The notes under the pieces: generated by a model
What the model was told of the DNA's origin: nothing
Databases searched by the model: none
What the model saw: only the letters and a program-made list of their open reading frames with translations
Made by a program: the position numbers and the translations under genes
Assembly: GCF_006539345.1 (NCBI RefSeq)
Contig: NZ_BJMV01000011.1
Span: forward strand, 38,594-102,593
Direction: 5' to 3'
Source: Acetobacter peroxydans
GTDB taxonomy: Bacteria; Pseudomonadota; Alphaproteobacteria; Acetobacterales; Acetobacteraceae
DNA: 64,000 nucleotides
Shown: positions 17,837 to 24,038 of the stretch, in pieces
How the letters are laid out: every line of letters begins with the position of its first letter
Position numbering within the stretch: the stretch's first letter is position 1

Positions 17837-18118
17837 ATGACAACGAAAAAGCCTCACCCCGTTTTGCGGGCTTTGCTTCCACCCAGTCAAACGCCAAAGC
17901 ATCTTGAAGACAGATTGAAGGCATTGGCGGCAATTTTTCAGACATTGGCCCTGAGTGCGTGGGGGCTTGGTATCCTAACACCCCTGATAACAGCATACAC
18001 CGCACTGAACCTCATTCATGCGGGCCTGTCGTTTGTACTGGGGGCCACGCTTGAACTATGTTCTTTGACACTACTGGCTTACGTTCCCTATACTGTAGAA
18101 GTGAAGGAGGGGCCTTGA
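17837..18118 (+). CDS. Small two-helix membrane protein
   Basis: A 93-aa protein: basic N-terminus, then hydrophobic segments at about 35-60 (LSAWGLGILTPLITAYTALN) and 62-85 (FVLGATLELCSLTLLAYV). Its last codons contain the GGAGG site for the next tiny gene. No family recognised. The pair could be a membrane-acting module (entry exclusion, toxin or holin-like), but the sequence does not decide. Confidence 0.6.
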   Translation: MTTKKPHPVLRALLPPSQTPKHLEDRLKALAAIFQTLALSAWGLGILTPLITAYTALNLIHAGLSFVLGATLELCSLTLLAYVPYTVEVKEGP

Positions 18119-18119
18119 T

Positions 18120-18251
18120 ATGGATGTTTTTACGCAATCGCTCCTGTTTATCCTGCTCCCAGCAGCCATTTTTACCCTTGTCGCAGGGCTTTCTATCGGC
18201 CCCGTCATGACGCGCCTTGCCAAATGGCGGGAGTCATTGGAACGCAACTAA
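18120..18251 (+). CDS. 43-aa single-helix membrane protein
   Basis: A very short gene: MDVFTQSLLFILLPAAIFTL followed by VAGLSIGPVMTRLAKWRESLERN. One hydrophobic helix (about 8-28) and a charged tail. It begins one base after the preceding stop with GGAGG 9 bases upstream, and is directly followed by a terminator, so it is convincingly the last gene of a two-gene unit. Confidence 0.6.
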   Translation: MDVFTQSLLFILLPAAIFTLVAGLSIGPVMTRLAKWRESLERN

Positions 18252-18256
18252 CCCGA

Positions 18257-18302
18257 GACCGGCGGGCATAAGCCCGCCGTGATGCGTTCCGGTCTTTATT
18301 TT
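18257..18302 (+). terminator. Rho-independent terminator
   Basis: GACCGG (18257-18262) pairs with CCGGTC (18289-18294), enclosing a GGCGGGC/GCCCGCC hairpin, followed by TTTATTTT. Confidence 0.75.
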
Positions 18303-18371
18303 CCATACCGTTTCCGCCTGCCTGCCCGGAAATAAAGGGGGGATTATTCCTCCCAACGGGCTATCAACAAC

Positions 18372-18451
18372 TCCACAGGCACCTCCCAATGGCCGCGCGA
18401 CGCCTGACTCTTGGCGGTCGCGTCGCGCGGCCCTTGGGTCCCTCCTATGGA
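18372..18451 (+). repeat. Stem-loop repeat M2 (long form)
   Basis: Outer TCCACAGG/CCTATGGA (one mismatch), then CCCAA/TTGGG (18385-18389/18434-18438) and GGCCGCGCGACG/CGTCGCGCGGCC (18391-18402/18421-18432). M3 has the same fold with different paired bases. M2 is not followed by an R core. The stretch 18303-18605 has no gene. Confidence 0.55.
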
Positions 18452-18617
18452 TTTGTGGATAGCCACAGCCTTGAGCCGGAACCTGTGCCTGCCGGTCTGT
18501 TCTGCCTGATGCCAAACTGGCTCAGATTCCTGGACGGCGGCATATCTGCTTAACCCGGCATGACACGTCCTCCATGAAACAGTTAGCCACCATTCCTCCC
18601 GACGAGCTGCCCACAAT

Positions 18618-18699
18618 TCCACAGGCACCTCCCAAAGGGCTGCGCGCCGCCTGACTCTTGGCGGTCGCGTCGCGCAGCCCTTTGGGTCCCTCCTATGGA
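18618..18699 (+). repeat. Stem-loop repeat M3 (long form)
   Basis: Outer TCCACAGG/CCTATGGA, then a perfect 16-bp stem, 18631-18646 with 18671-18686 (CCCAAAGGGCTGCGCG and its complement). Where M2 has GGCC..GGCC, M3 has GGGCTG..CAGCCC, so both arms changed together. The apical sequence (CGCCTGACTCTTGGCGG) is conserved. It lies 54 bases before R3. Confidence 0.6.
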
Positions 18700-18752
18700 T
18701 TTGTGGACAGCTGCGACTTTGTGCATGGACCCGTGCAAGACCACCGCGGACA

Positions 18753-18805
18753 CACCAGACGCCTTCGGCGGCCTACGGCGGGCGCGTCACACGCGCCCTC
18801 TGGTG
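18753..18805 (+). repeat. Structured repeat core R3
   Basis: CACCAGA (18753-18759)/TCTGGTG (18799-18805) enclosing the two conserved hairpins. Identical to R2 through the core. The 18806-19212 leader that follows is clearly homologous to 16680-17086, including the AT-rich part and the 5' UTR hairpin. Confidence 0.65.
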
Positions 18806-19154
18806 CAGCAGGGCCCTTGTGCCAGGTGAGGGGCGTTTTGCTCAGGAGTGAAGGAGTGGGGTGGAGCGATTGTGCCTCCTGTCCGCCGTTTCGGGTGTGG
18901 GACGCTCAGGGGGTGCAAGGTATAGAATGACATAATGGGCAATAGAAAAGCGGTTGGGATTATTTGTTTCTTACCGTAGAAAAGCGGGAGGAAATAAATA
19001 AAAGCACTACGCAATATTGTTTCTTCATACACCATGAAAAAGAACGAAAAAATGTGCTTTTTTGGCGGTTTTCCGTGCTTTTTTGCTTGTTCTGCTTTTC
19101 TTGTCGTACTAATCTTTACTTGTTGAGAGGGAATGGGCCCGAACAAAAAAGCGC

Positions 19155-19184
19155 CCCGGTCGGTGTTACGACCACCAGACCGGG
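19155..19184 (+). promoter_or_regulatory. 5' UTR hairpin before the 149-aa gene
   Basis: CCCGGT (19155-19160) pairs with ACCGGG (19179-19184), inner GGTG/CACC. Compared with the R2 copy one closing pair (T-A) is gained. Located about 28 bases before the ATG. Confidence 0.4.
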
Positions 19185-19212
19185 ACTAGCCAGAACAGAA
19201 AAGGATACTTTC

Positions 19213-19662
19213 ATGTCCGACTTGACGAGTAGTGTACGCACCGCGTCTGCCCCCGCGCAAGAGGGGAGTGGCTGCACCGGGCGGTGCTGCGAGTGCGCCA
19301 ACCGTAATGTCACCTGTTTCATGGAACTGGAAGACGCCCATTACTCCGATCAGACGCTGGCAGCGTTGGTGAAGTATCACGGTTGGAGCCATTGCGATCC
19401 GAAGCGCCCAAAAGGTGGGGTGGAGCGTCTGTTTGCCGGGCTGGGTGCCGATGGAGATCTGGTGCCCAATGGCGCGCGGTATCTTGAAGCCAATTACTCC
19501 AACGACCCGGAAAGCCGTCGGTATATCGCCCTGCATTATGGGTTTGACCTGCTCAAAGACTGGGACGGCCGGGAAGGAACCCCTGCGGAGATTGCTGCCC
19601 AGGTCAATAAATGGGCGGAACAGTACGTCCAGATGGAACGGGCCAAGCTGAAAGCCGCTTAA
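19213..19662 (+). CDS. Cysteine-cluster protein downstream of R3
   Basis: A 149-aa protein. Near the N-terminus is a Cys cluster, GCTGRCCECANRNVTCF (about 20-36), that could bind a metal; another C follows in WSHCDPKRPKGG. The rest is soluble and mixed, ending in a helix (AAQVNKWAEQYVQMERAKLK). No known family. It shares the R leader and first codons with the 231-aa gene and lies just upstream of ssb. Confidence 0.65.
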   Translation: MSDLTSSVRTASAPAQEGSGCTGRCCECANRNVTCFMELEDAHYSDQTLAALVKYHGWSHCDPKRPKGGVERLFAGLGADGDLVPNGARYLEANYSNDPESRRYIALHYGFDLLKDWDGREGTPAEIAAQVNKWAEQYVQMERAKLKAA

Positions 19663-19715
19663 ATCGTCCTTCAGATCAGTGATATTCTTATCAATATTTT
19701 TAGTGGAACAAGCAA

Positions 19716-20171
19716 ATGGCAGGCAGCGTCAACAAGGTCATTCTGGTGGGCAATCTGGGCAAAGACCCCGAAGTGCGTATGACACAGGGTGGTGCAAAGA
19801 TCGTCTCTTTCACTCTGGCGACAAGCGAGACATGGAACGACCGCGCCTCGGGCGAACGGCGCGAGCGCACGGAATGGCACCGGGTCGTCATTTTCAATGA
19901 CCGTCTGGCTGATGTGGCCGAGCGCTTTCTTCGTAAAGGGCGGCAGGTCTATCTGGAAGGTTCACTCCAGACCCGCAAATGGACGGATCAGGGCGGGCAG
20001 GAGCGCTTTACCACCGAGGTGATTATTGATCGCTTCCGTGGGGAACTGACCCTTCTGGACAGCCGCCCGGATGGCGAGGCGGGTGGTCAGTATGGTGCGC
20101 CCGCCGAACGCAGGCAGGCGGCTCCCGCCTACAGCGGCAACGCTGGCCCGGACGACGAAATCCCGTTCTGA
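19716..20171 (+). CDS. ssb: Single-stranded DNA-binding protein
   Basis: A 151-aa SSB. The OB fold spans about 4-110 ([46 protein letters not shown]), then a short Gly/Ala/Pro linker and the acidic tip DDEIPF that recruits partner proteins. Plasmid SSBs are typical of the leading region, coating the strand that enters the recipient. It stands alone, followed by a strong terminator. Confidence 0.95.
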   Translation: MAGSVNKVILVGNLGKDPEVRMTQGGAKIVSFTLATSETWNDRASGERRERTEWHRVVIFNDRLADVAERFLRKGRQVYLEGSLQTRKWTDQGGQERFTTEVIIDRFRGELTLLDSRPDGEAGGQYGAPAERRQAAPAYSGNAGPDDEIPF

Positions 20172-20181
20172 GCGGTGAAGG

Positions 20182-20209
20182 ATGGCGCGCGCAGGACGCG
20201 CGCCATTTT
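20182..20209 (+). terminator. Terminator after ssb
   Basis: ATGGCGCGCG and CGCGCGCCAT form a perfect 10-bp stem with a 5-base loop, followed by TTT. It separates ssb from the convergent minus-strand gene ending at 20222. Confidence 0.75.
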
Positions 20210-20221
20210 GGACACAAAAAG

Positions 20222-20851
20222 TTAGTTCTGGTTTCGGGCGGGGATACGCAGGGGCGTCAGATCACACCATGCCTGTCCGTTTTCCGTCACGTAACTATGT
20301 CCCTCACAGTAGCGTGCACGTTCAAGTGTATGCGACACCAGCGCATAATGCGCGACCAGCCCCCCGCAGAAAAACAGGGCACCGGCCAGTGCCAGGCGTG
20401 AGATCGCTTTCCAGCGTGTCGCAAGATAGAACCCCTGTTCATGGTGCGGCATCTGCTGTTTGAGCCGGTCGTACAGCTCCGTTTTCAGTCCCCCCATGAT
20501 TGAGGCGATCATTTTGTCGATCGTGACCTGCTGGTGCTGCTTGAGGCGTTCTTCGTCCGCCTTGATACGGAGTTCTGCGGACGAACTGATGGCCCGCGCG
20601 CTTTCCAGCCCTTTTGTTAGATCATCGCGCATCTTCATGAGGCTGGTTTGAGCGATTTCCTCGGCGGCCGCTATCCGTGCAGCCGCCGCGTTGACGCTCT
20701 GGCAGGTTTCGGATGTCGCCTCCCGCAGGCGTGCCAGCAGGAGGCCAAGCGGGCTATTCAGATCGATGCCCGCATCGTGAAGGCTGGTAAGGAAGCGCTG
20801 TCGCGCTTCCTCTTCTGGCGTCCTGCTGGCCGGATGGCTCACGGCATCCAT
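20222..20851 (-). CDS. Coiled-coil protein with one membrane segment
   Basis: A 209-aa protein: a long helical, coiled-coil-like region (about 40-140, with SSAELRIKADEERLKQHQQV), then one hydrophobic segment (about 155-175, SRLALAGALFFCGGLVAHYA) and a short tail. Its start overlaps the ParA-like gene end by 13 bases, so they are coupled. Similar ParA-like plus coiled-coil/membrane pairs occur beside mobilisation genes (MobD/MobE-like arrangement), which suggests an auxiliary transfer or segregation role; inference only. Confidence 0.6.
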   Translation of the reverse strand: MDAVSHPASRTPEEEARQRFLTSLHDAGIDLNSPLGLLLARLREATSETCQSVNAAAARIAAAEEIAQTSLMKMRDDLTKGLESARAISSSAELRIKADEERLKQHQQVTIDKMIASIMGGLKTELYDRLKQQMPHHEQGFYLATRWKAISRLALAGALFFCGGLVAHYALVSHTLERARYCEGHSYVTENGQAWCDLTPLRIPARNQN

Positions 20852-21624
20852 TCGTCAGCGCCTTCCTTGGTCAGATTGGAGGTGAAGTCCTTCAGCCATT
20901 TCTGTGCCATGTGGACCCACAGAGGGTTAAGGGGCCGGCCTGATTGTCCCGTTTTGTTGGCAATCGCCTCAAATACGCTCAGGCCTTCCTCTTCGATATA
21001 TTTCATGCACGTCAGTGCAGGCATGTCGATGGGGATCACGCCAGCTTTAGTCATTGCGATCATCCGCGGATCTTGCCGTAGCCACGCAAAGGGGTTTTCT
21101 GCGCGGTTTGTATTGCGTTGTAAGCCCGCGTTCAGGACGAGCAGGCTTGTGCCGCCCTGAAATGCGCCACTGGCCCATATCCGGTGCATATGCTCGAAAT
21201 CATCTCGCTCCGGCCCGGTAAAATAGGCGTAGGTCGGGATCAGGTTTGACGCGGCGAGAAAGTGCCCGAGATCGGATTCCGCCGCGAGTTCCTCGCTGAT
21301 CCTGTCGCCGCCCCCCATGTCGATCACCACCGAGGCCTGTCGCTCCAGTGCTGTCGCCAACGTATCGGCCAGCCAGACCTTGCAGGTTTCGAGTGTCGCG
21401 TTTTTGGGGCGACCCACCCCATGCCCGCCCTCTGGCGGGTAGAGACGTGACAGCATCGGGTTATTGATGTCGCCGTCAGCGACAAGCACCTTGTGGCCCA
21501 GCCCGATGGCATGTTGTGCGATAACGGCGCAGCCGAGACTGCCGCCACTACGGCCGCGTCCTATGCGCCACAGGGCACGGGGTGTATGAGTGGGAGCCGT
21601 GGGTACTTTACTGGTGTCAGCCAT
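20839..21624 (-). CDS. ParA/MobD-like ATPase fold with degenerate P-loop
   Basis: A 261-aa protein with the ParA/MinD fold pattern: IGRGRSGGSLGCAVIAQHA, then VLVADGDINNPMLSRLYP and VVIDMGGGDR. The usual GK(S/T) lysine is missing (GRSGGS), so ordinary Walker-type ATP hydrolysis is doubtful. Location beside a MobF relaxase suggests an accessory transfer or partition function. Transcription is from promoter F; the ribosome-binding site AGAAGG is good. No separate parB or parS was seen. Confidence 0.65.
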   Translation of the reverse strand: MADTSKVPTAPTHTPRALWRIGRGRSGGSLGCAVIAQHAIGLGHKVLVADGDINNPMLSRLYPPEGGHGVGRPKNATLETCKVWLADTLATALERQASVVIDMGGGDRISEELAAESDLGHFLAASNLIPTYAYFTGPERDDFEHMHRIWASGAFQGGTSLLVLNAGLQRNTNRAENPFAWLRQDPRMIAMTKAGVIPIDMPALTCMKYIEEEGLSVFEAIANKTGQSGRPLNPLWVHMAQKWLKDFTSNLTKEGADEWMP

Positions 21625-21639
21625 AGAATAAGACCTTCT

Positions 21640-21672
21640 GGTGAGAGGCGGGCATCATGCCCGCCTCTCACC
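21640..21672. promoter_or_regulatory. Perfect 16-bp palindrome at the ParA-like promoter
   Basis: GGTGAGAGGCGGGCAT (21640-21655) and ATGCCCGCCTCTCACC (21657-21672) are perfect complements around one base. It directly abuts the -10 of promoter F and covers the predicted start site (about 21666). It could be an operator, a 5'-end mRNA stem, or the terminator of the upstream gene; no T-run follows. Confidence 0.6.
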
Positions 21673-21697
21673 ATTGTCGCTCATTCCGTTGTGACGC
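21673..21697 (-). promoter_or_regulatory. Conserved-box promoter F (ParA-like operon)
   Basis: Minus strand: GCGTCACAAC, nine bases, then GACAAT (21678-21673). It lies just after the stop of the coiled-coil gene 21716-22573. Confidence 0.6.
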
Positions 21698-21715
21698 CGT
21701 GCGCAGGCTTAGATG

Positions 21716-22573
21716 TTAGAGCTTTCCACTGCCCCGAGCTGCACGATAGACGAATTTTTCGCCGTCGCTCATGGAACTGGTTGTCTCATGTAGTGCATTT
21801 ACAAGACGCCCCACGTCCTTCAGCCAGTCCCCTTCGAACTCATAGCCTCGCTTGCTGGGATAACCGGGCAGATCGTCGCCAAACTCCCAGGCGTTTCCGC
21901 TCAGGGGGTTGATTTCTCCCTCTCGGACCGGTGGCAGAGTAGGGTCGAACGGCTCATAAGCGCGATACGACACGCCTGCGATCTTGGGCAGGTCAAGGGT
22001 GACGAGGTGTGTGTTGCCGGTCGAGGCGACAGCGCTGAGTCCGTACGTCGGCCGCGAGCTAGCGACACCGGCCGCCTGTGCCTTGCGCGCTGCGGCCTCC
22101 GCCGCAACGCGGTGATTGTGTTCCGCCACGCGGGCGGCTTCATCGCGACGCCATGCCGCCGCCCGTTCGGTCTTTTCCATCCTGTCGTGCAGAGCGGCCT
22201 TCTCGGCGGCTTCCGCCTCGCGGCGCTGGCGGATTTCCGCCTGAATGGCCGCTTTTTCGCTCTCGCGTTCCGCTTCGAGACGCAGAGCTTCGGCCTGTCG
22301 CTCAGCAGCTCGGGCCTTACGTCGCTCCAGCCATTTCCCGACCCGGTACCATGTCAGCTGCGCACAGCGGATCGTGGGTGTCTGGCCCTTGCCGTTTAGC
22401 AGCCCGACCGAAGCAAACCAGTCGCACAGCGCACGCCAGTTGATCCGGCGGCCTTCCTGATGCGCCAGCAATGCCTCGCGATGGCGCTCCATCCACGCCC
22501 GCACAGATGCGACGCCAGCAGCGCCGTCAAGCGCTTCCAGTGCCCCCTCTATCCCGATGCCTGCTGCCAACAT
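21716..22573 (-). CDS. Unknown coiled-coil protein beside oriT candidate
   Basis: A 285-aa protein. Residues 40-75 (RRINWRALCDWFASVGLLNG) look like a small DNA-binding helical unit; about 75-180 is a highly charged Ala/Glu/Arg coiled coil; the C-terminal third is globular. The layout, a small DNA-binding head with a long coiled coil next to a relaxase region, recalls relaxosome accessory or KfrA-type proteins, but no family is certain. It is transcribed away from the hairpin cluster at 22730-22787. Confidence 0.6.
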   Translation of the reverse strand: MLAAGIGIEGALEALDGAAGVASVRAWMERHREALLAHQEGRRINWRALCDWFASVGLLNGKGQTPTIRCAQLTWYRVGKWLERRKARAAERQAEALRLEAERESEKAAIQAEIRQRREAEAAEKAALHDRMEKTERAAAWRRDEAARVAEHNHRVAAEAAARKAQAAGVASSRPTYGLSAVASTGNTHLVTLDLPKIAGVSYRAYEPFDPTLPPVREGEINPLSGNAWEFGDDLPGYPSKRGYEFEGDWLKDVGRLVNALHETTSSMSDGEKFVYRAARGSGKL

Positions 22574-22729
22574 TTTACCCGTTCCCTGTCCTCTGCGCTC
22601 ATCTGTGGCCGCGCCTGCACCCTATAACATGCCTTCACTTCCACCTCAATAACACATCGGCTTTGCTATCGCTCTACATCGGAACTACTTCACTTCAACA
22701 TCAACAAAAAGAATTCTCCATATACAAAT

Positions 22730-22787
22730 GCACCCTTTCGGGTGCGCCCCCTTCGGGGGGCTTTACGGACAGCGCGATCAATCGCGC
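22730..22787. other. Triple hairpin cluster, oriT/ssi candidate
   Basis: Three consecutive perfect hairpins: GCACCC-tttc-GGGTGC (22730-22745), GCCCCC-ttcg-GGGGGC (22746-22761) and GCGCGA-tcaa-TCGCGC (22772-22787), after an AT-rich stretch (22620-22730). The region 22574-22922 has no gene and divides divergent genes beside the MobF locus. Such clusters suit an origin of transfer or a single-strand initiation site; terminators are less likely because no plus-strand gene ends there. Confidence 0.4.
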
Positions 22788-22866
22788 AGCTTTTCGGTGA
22801 GGGCATGTCGTCCACGGGTTTTGCAGAGCGATGGCCGGCGGCTTGGGAAGCCCTTATGGGCGTTTC

Positions 22867-22894
22867 TTGATCTGTCATGATCTGTCATGATACT
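22867..22894 (+). promoter_or_regulatory. Promoter/operator of the toxin-antitoxin pair
   Basis: TTGATC (22867-22872), 16-base spacer, GATACT (22889-22894). Two direct repeats TGATCTGTCA (22868-22877 and 22878-22887) fill the spacer, ideal for autorepression by the RHH antitoxin. Confidence 0.5.
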
Positions 22895-22922
22895 TAGAGA
22901 GACGTGTTGAAGGAGATGTCCA

Positions 22923-23153
22923 ATGGCCACACCGCAGCGAGCGAAGTTCGCGACGCAGGTCGATCCGAAAGTGCTGGAAGCGGTGCGCGATCTGGCGCGG
23001 CAGGAAGGACGACAGCTTCAGGCGCTGGTCGACGAGGCGCTTGCGGACCTGATCGAAAAACGGCGGCAGGCGCGCCCACGGCCTTCTGTCATGGCGCTTT
23101 ATCAGGCGAGCCACGAGACCTTCGCGCCGCTGTACCGGAAACTGGCTGAGTGA
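22923..23153 (+). CDS. Antitoxin of a Doc-type module (RHH-like)
   Basis: A 76-aa protein with an N-terminal ribbon-helix-helix-like segment (KFATQVDPKVLEAVRDLARQ, EGRQLQALVDEALADLI) and a short C-terminal tail that would block the toxin. GAAGGAG precedes the ATG. Its stop overlaps the toxin's GTG start, the usual coupling. It probably represses its own promoter through the TGATCTGTCA repeats. Confidence 0.75.
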   Translation: MATPQRAKFATQVDPKVLEAVRDLARQEGRQLQALVDEALADLIEKRRQARPRPSVMALYQASHETFAPLYRKLAE

Positions 23154-23521
23154 CGGATTACCTGACGCTCGTGGAGGTCCTGGCTATCCACGAGGATCAG
23201 ATCGTTCGCTACGGCGGTTCTGCCGGGGTGCGGGACGCGGGCCTGCTGGAAGCCGCACTTTTTCGTCCCCAGACGGGCTACTATCCTGATCTGCTCGCCG
23301 AGGCCGCGGCCTTATGGGAGAGCCTGTCGCAGAACCATCCGTTTGTCGACGGGAACAAGCGCACCGCCTTTGCCGTGACCTGGACCTTTCTGGCCCTCAA
23401 TGGCGCCCGGTGGACGGCAACAGCGAAAGAGACCGAGGACTTCATCCTCGGGCTTCATGCGGACGGCACGTTTGATTTCGGGCACCTCTATCCTTGGCTG
23501 CAGGCCACCATCGCGTCCTGA
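23150..23521 (+). CDS. Doc/Fic-family toxin
   Basis: A 123-aa toxin starting GTG at 23150. It carries HPFVDGNKRTA, the Fic/Doc motif HxFx(D/E)GNKRxx, with N-terminal LTLVEVLAIHEDQI and GLLEAALFRP as in the Doc branch. Phage P1 Doc phosphorylates elongation factor Tu. With its antitoxin it would stabilise the plasmid by killing or arresting plasmid-free cells. Confidence 0.88.
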   Translation: MTDYLTLVEVLAIHEDQIVRYGGSAGVRDAGLLEAALFRPQTGYYPDLLAEAAALWESLSQNHPFVDGNKRTAFAVTWTFLALNGARWTATAKETEDFILGLHADGTFDFGHLYPWLQATIAS

Positions 23522-23657
23522 GTGCGTCTGGACCGGGTTCCGGGGGCGTCAGGCGGGGATGAGCCGTTTGCGACATTTCCCGAATGGGGTTCCGAGGCGG
23601 ATCAGCAGGCCTATGATGGATTGTGAAGTCCGTTAGCGTGCTTTCGTTGTCCTGATG

Positions 23658-23691
23658 GCGGGAAGGTCGCCTGTTGGGACGACCTCCCCGC
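23658..23691. other. Stem-loop before the mob operon, second oriT candidate
   Basis: GCGGGAAGGTCG (23658-23669) pairs with CGACCTCCCCGC (23680-23691) with one mismatch and a 10-base loop. It lies immediately upstream of promoter G of the relaxase operon, where MobF plasmids usually keep oriT. It could instead be the terminator of the TA operon. No nic sequence is recognised. Confidence 0.35.
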
Positions 23692-23700
23692 TCCTGACCG

Positions 23701-23725
23701 GCGTCACAACCATTTGTGTCAGGCT
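23701..23725 (+). promoter_or_regulatory. Conserved-box promoter G (relaxase operon)
   Basis: GCGTCACAAC (23701-23710), nine bases, then CAGGCT (23720-23725). Directly after it lies an imperfect hairpin CTCCA-t-GCAC-attcc-GTGC-TGGAG (23726-23749) that would form the 5' end of the mRNA, similar to the palindrome at promoter F. Confidence 0.55.
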
Positions 23726-23756
23726 CTCCATGCACATTCCGTGCTGGAGAGAGAGA

Positions 23757-24038
23757 ATGTCTACCACTCAGGCGACGACAGATAACAGAGATCTTTTCCG
23801 AGCATTGGCTCAGCTTATGGCCGGGCAGGCGCAGGGCCACGAAATGCTCGGGGTCATCATCAAACTGCTGACGCCCGACGAGAAGGGCGACAACCGGGTG
23901 GCGGTGCTGCTGCAAGAGCTGGTTGATCTGGTTGCTGCCCAGACCGAGGCTATTCAAGCCAACACTGAACAAAGCCGTGCGACACAGGCTGCTGTCGAGG
24001 CCCTGACGCGGGGCGCGACAGCACGGGTCGCGCCATGA
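23757..24038 (+). CDS. Small helical protein preceding the relaxase
   Basis: A 93-aa protein, MSTTQATTDNRDLFRALAQL followed by MAGQAQGHEMLGVIIKLLTP. It is helical, with a Gln/Thr/Glu-rich C-terminal coiled coil (AAQTEAIQANTEQSRATQAA). The start at 23757 (GAGAGAGAG upstream) is preferred over upstream starts because those lie above promoter G. Its ATGA overlap with the relaxase suggests a relaxosome accessory role like TrwA or TraY, though no RHH fold is evident. Confidence 0.6.
   Translation: MSTTQATTDNRDLFRALAQLMAGQAQGHEMLGVIIKLLTPDEKGDNRVAVLLQELVDLVAAQTEAIQANTEQSRATQAAVEALTRGATARVAP

Noticed and set aside
22746..22766. GC hairpin followed by TTT as a terminator
   Set aside because: No plus-strand gene ends upstream of it and the T-run is only three bases; it belongs to a cluster of three hairpins.
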